Shown here: positions 5,511 to 7,192 of the stretch, in pieces
How positions within the stretch are numbered: the stretch's first letter is position 1
Layout: each line of letters opens with the position of its first letter
Assembly (NCBI GenBank): GCA_002315205.1
Contig: DCGH01000031.1
Span: forward strand, 1 to 7,192
Length of the DNA: 7,192 nt
Source: Erysipelotrichaceae bacterium UBA1783
GTDB taxonomy: Bacteria > Bacillota_I > Bacilli_A > Erysipelotrichales > Erysipelotrichaceae
Reading direction: 5' to 3'
Notes under the pieces: generated by a model
Database searches by the model: none
The model's input: the letters and a program-made list of their open reading frames with translations, nothing else
What the model was told of the DNA's origin: nothing
Program-made: the position numbers and the translations under genes

Positions 5511-7192
5511 ATGCCAAAAGGACAAGGTATGATGCCTGAAAAGCGTACAATCAATAAAGATACCTTAAAACGATTATTAGGTTATTTTAGAAACTACAAG
5601 AAGCAGCTTATTATTGTTTTCTTCTGTATTGTTACAACTTCATTAGCTGGAGTCATCTCTTCTCTATTTCTACAGTCATTAATTGATGATCACATTATGC
5701 CATTAATTGGAGTAAGTAATCCTGATTTATCAGGTTTGATTCGTTCATTACTATTAATGGGCTGTGTTTATCTGTTAAGTGTTGTTGCCAGCTATTTATA
5801 TCAGATTTTAATGGCTAGGGTTGCTCAAGGTGTTTTAAAGGAAATCAGAGACGAAATGTTTGAGCATATGGAGACTTTACCAATCAAGTATTTCGATTCC
5901 AGAAGCCATGGTGACATTATGTCTTTATATACCAATGATACAGACACATTACGTCAGATGATCAGCCAGTCACTAACTCAGTTTTTAAGCTCATCATTCT
6001 CTATTATCTTTGTCTTTGTATCAATGCTGACTGTTTCTATTTATTTAACCATTGTCGTTGTGATCTGCGTATTCTTTATTTTAAAGATAGCTGGTAAAAT
6101 TGGTGGTACCGCTGCCAAGTACTTTATCGGTCAGCAGAAATCTATTGGAGCTTTAAATGGTTATATTGAAGAAATGATCAATGGTCAAAAGGTAATTAAG
6201 GTTTTCAATCACGAGGATAAATCCATTGAAGGATTCAATCAATTAAACCAAGCCTGGAAGGTTAATGCCGGTAATGCCAATGGACATGCTAATAGTATGT
6301 ATCCATTAAATGGTGCCTTAGGCTATGTTCAATATATCATTCTGGCTATTTTAGGTGCTTATATGGCAATTCATGGAACAATGAATCTATCATTAAAGGG
6401 ATTCTCAGTATTAACTTTAGGTAACATTGTAACCTTCTTAACATTATCAAGAAACTTCGTTAACCCTATTTCTCAATTAGCAAACCAGTTCAACTCTATT
6501 GTTATGGCGATGGCTGGTGCAACCAGAATCTTTGCTTTCTTAGATGAAGCAGCTGAAGTAGATGAAGGTATTATTACCTTAGTCAATGCTGTTGAGGATG
6601 AAAATGGATTTATGAAAGAGGTTGAAGAAGAAACTGGAACATGGGCATGGAAAATGCCAATTGAAGGTGGCGATGACCTTTTAGTAAAGCTACAGGGTGC
6701 TGTAGTATTAGACCATGTAGACTTCTCTTATGTTGAAGGAAAGCAGATTCTATATGATATTGATATCTATGCTGAACCAGGACAGAAGGTTGCCTTTGTC
6801 GGTGCTACTGGTGCTGGTAAAACAACTATTACCAATCTGATTAATCGTTTCTATGATATTCAGGACGGAAAGATCAGATATGATGAAATAGATATCGGTA
6901 AAATCAAAAAAGATGATTTGCGTCATTCTCTTGGTATAGTTTTGCAGGAAACACGACTGTTTACCGGTACAGTAATGGAGAATATTCGATATGGCAAACT
7001 TGATGCGACCGATGAGGAATGTATAGAGGCAGCGAAACTTGCCAATGCACATTATTTCATATCTCGTCTTCCGGAAGGATATAACACTGTTATTACAGGA
7101 AACGGAGGAAGTTTATCACAGGGACAGAGACAGTTATTGGCAATTGCGAGAGCAGCGGTAGCCGATCCGCCGGTTCTTATTCTTGATGAGGC
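5511..7192 (+). CDS. ABC exporter half-transporter, catalytic-site subunit (3' end off window)
   Basis: The frame is open from ATG 5511 for 560 codons plus two bases. It ends right after the Walker B Asp-Glu, so about 60 residues, including the D-loop and switch histidine, are missing. The N-terminal membrane domain has hydrophobic helices at about 33-54, 75-100, 155-175, 178-198, 268-290 and 300-335. The ATPase domain shows A-loop Tyr407, canonical Walker A GATGAGKT (431-438), Q-loop Gln479, signature LSQGQ (535-539) and Walker B VLILDE (555-560) with the catalytic glutamate. An acidic insert of roughly 50 residues (345-398, containing TGTWAW) joins the two domains; I recall such inserts in the matching subunit of related Bacillota exporters. 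With the preceding degenerate subunit it forms a heterodimeric exporter with one active ATP site. Codon usage shifts after about residue 460. Confidence 0.9.
   Translation, partial: MPKGQGMMPEKRTINKDTLKRLLGYFRNYKKQLIIVFFCIVTTSLAGVISSLFLQSLIDDHIMPLIGVSNPDLSGLIRSLLLMGCVYLLSVVASYLYQILMARVAQGVLKEIRDEMFEHMETLPIKYFDSRSHGDIMSLYTNDTDTLRQMISQSLTQFLSSSFSIIFVFVSMLTVSIYLTIVVVICVFFILKIAGKIGGTAAKYFIGQQKSIGALNGYIEEMINGQKVIKVFNHEDKSIEGFNQLNQAWKVNAGNANGHANSMYPLNGALGYVQYIILAILGAYMAIHGTMNLSLKGFSVLTLGNIVTFLTLSRNFVNPISQLANQFNSIVMAMAGATRIFAFLDEAAEVDEGIITLVNAVEDENGFMKEVEEETGTWAWKMPIEGGDDLLVKLQGAVVLDHVDFSYVEGKQILYDIDIYAEPGQKVAFVGATGAGKTTITNLINRFYDIQDGKIRYDEIDIGKIKKDDLRHSLGIVLQETRLFTGTVMENIRYGKLDATDEECIEAAKLANAHYFISRLPEGYNTVITGNGGSLSQGQRQLLAIARAAVADPPVLILDE
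6885..7192. other. Codon-usage block different from the rest of the window (right end)
   Basis: Inside the second ABC gene, isoleucine ATA appears once among about 45 isoleucines before residue 460, then 4 times among the 10 that follow. Leucine is TTA/CTA in 15 of 18 cases in residues 1-100, but in 2 of 12 after residue 460, where CTT dominates. CCG, GCG and CGA codons also appear. The protein motifs continue without break. The change falls just after the Walker A region, one of the most conserved parts of ABC genes and therefore a place where recombination or assembly graphs easily switch between relatives. Confidence 0.6.

Noticed and set aside
6750..7052. Minus-strand open frame of 100 codons opposite the second ABC gene
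   Set aside because: It is antisense to the Walker A and Q-loop region, with no ribosome binding site or family similarity.

Overview
The window reads as chromosomal DNA of a low-GC Gram-positive anaerobe (Bacillota, probably a gut Clostridia or Erysipelotrichia lineage). This rests on three things: oxygen-sensitive 2-hydroxyacyl-CoA dehydratase-type Fe-S genes, strong AGGAGG-type ribosome binding sites, and heavy use of TTA/CTA, AGA and A/T-ending codons. I cannot name a genus from this alone. There are six protein genes in two divergent operons, with a 185-base control region between them. I see no RNA genes, insertion sequences, CRISPR arrays or convincing terminators.

Left operon (minus strand, 3130 down to 1). 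It encodes, in transcription order, a CooC/MinD-type P-loop ATPase with a Cys-X-Cys motif, a short 2-hydroxyacyl-CoA dehydratase/benzoyl-CoA reductase-like subunit (396 aa), and a second, longer subunit of the same superfamily whose 3' end lies outside the window. The genes are packed tightly: 11 bases between the first two, then a one-base TAATG overlap. The usual partner of such dehydratases is an ASKHA-type (BadF/HgdC) activator. No such gene is in the window, and a different class of ATPase leads the operon instead. The substrate is unknown. This is the least conventional system here.

Control region (3131-3315). A sigma-A-type promoter with a perfect TATAAT box drives the right operon. 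It is bracketed by two copies of the inverted repeat TGTAG-N4-CTACA, which I read as operators for the MarR-family regulator encoded just downstream.

Right operon (plus strand, 3316 to 7192). It encodes the MarR-type regulator and two ABC exporter half-transporters, the second cut off at its Walker B motif by the window end. The first has a degenerate nucleotide site (Asp for the catalytic Glu, Gln for the switch His) and the second has canonical motifs up to the cut. Together they fit a heterodimeric multidrug-type exporter of the BmrCD/LmrCD/TM287-288 kind, autoregulated by the MarR protein.

Both ends differ in codon usage from the middle (roughly positions 1-400 and 6885-7192), and each change falls inside a continuous reading frame. 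This suggests either mosaic recombination or chimeric assembly at the contig ends, so the terminal few hundred bases should be treated with caution.
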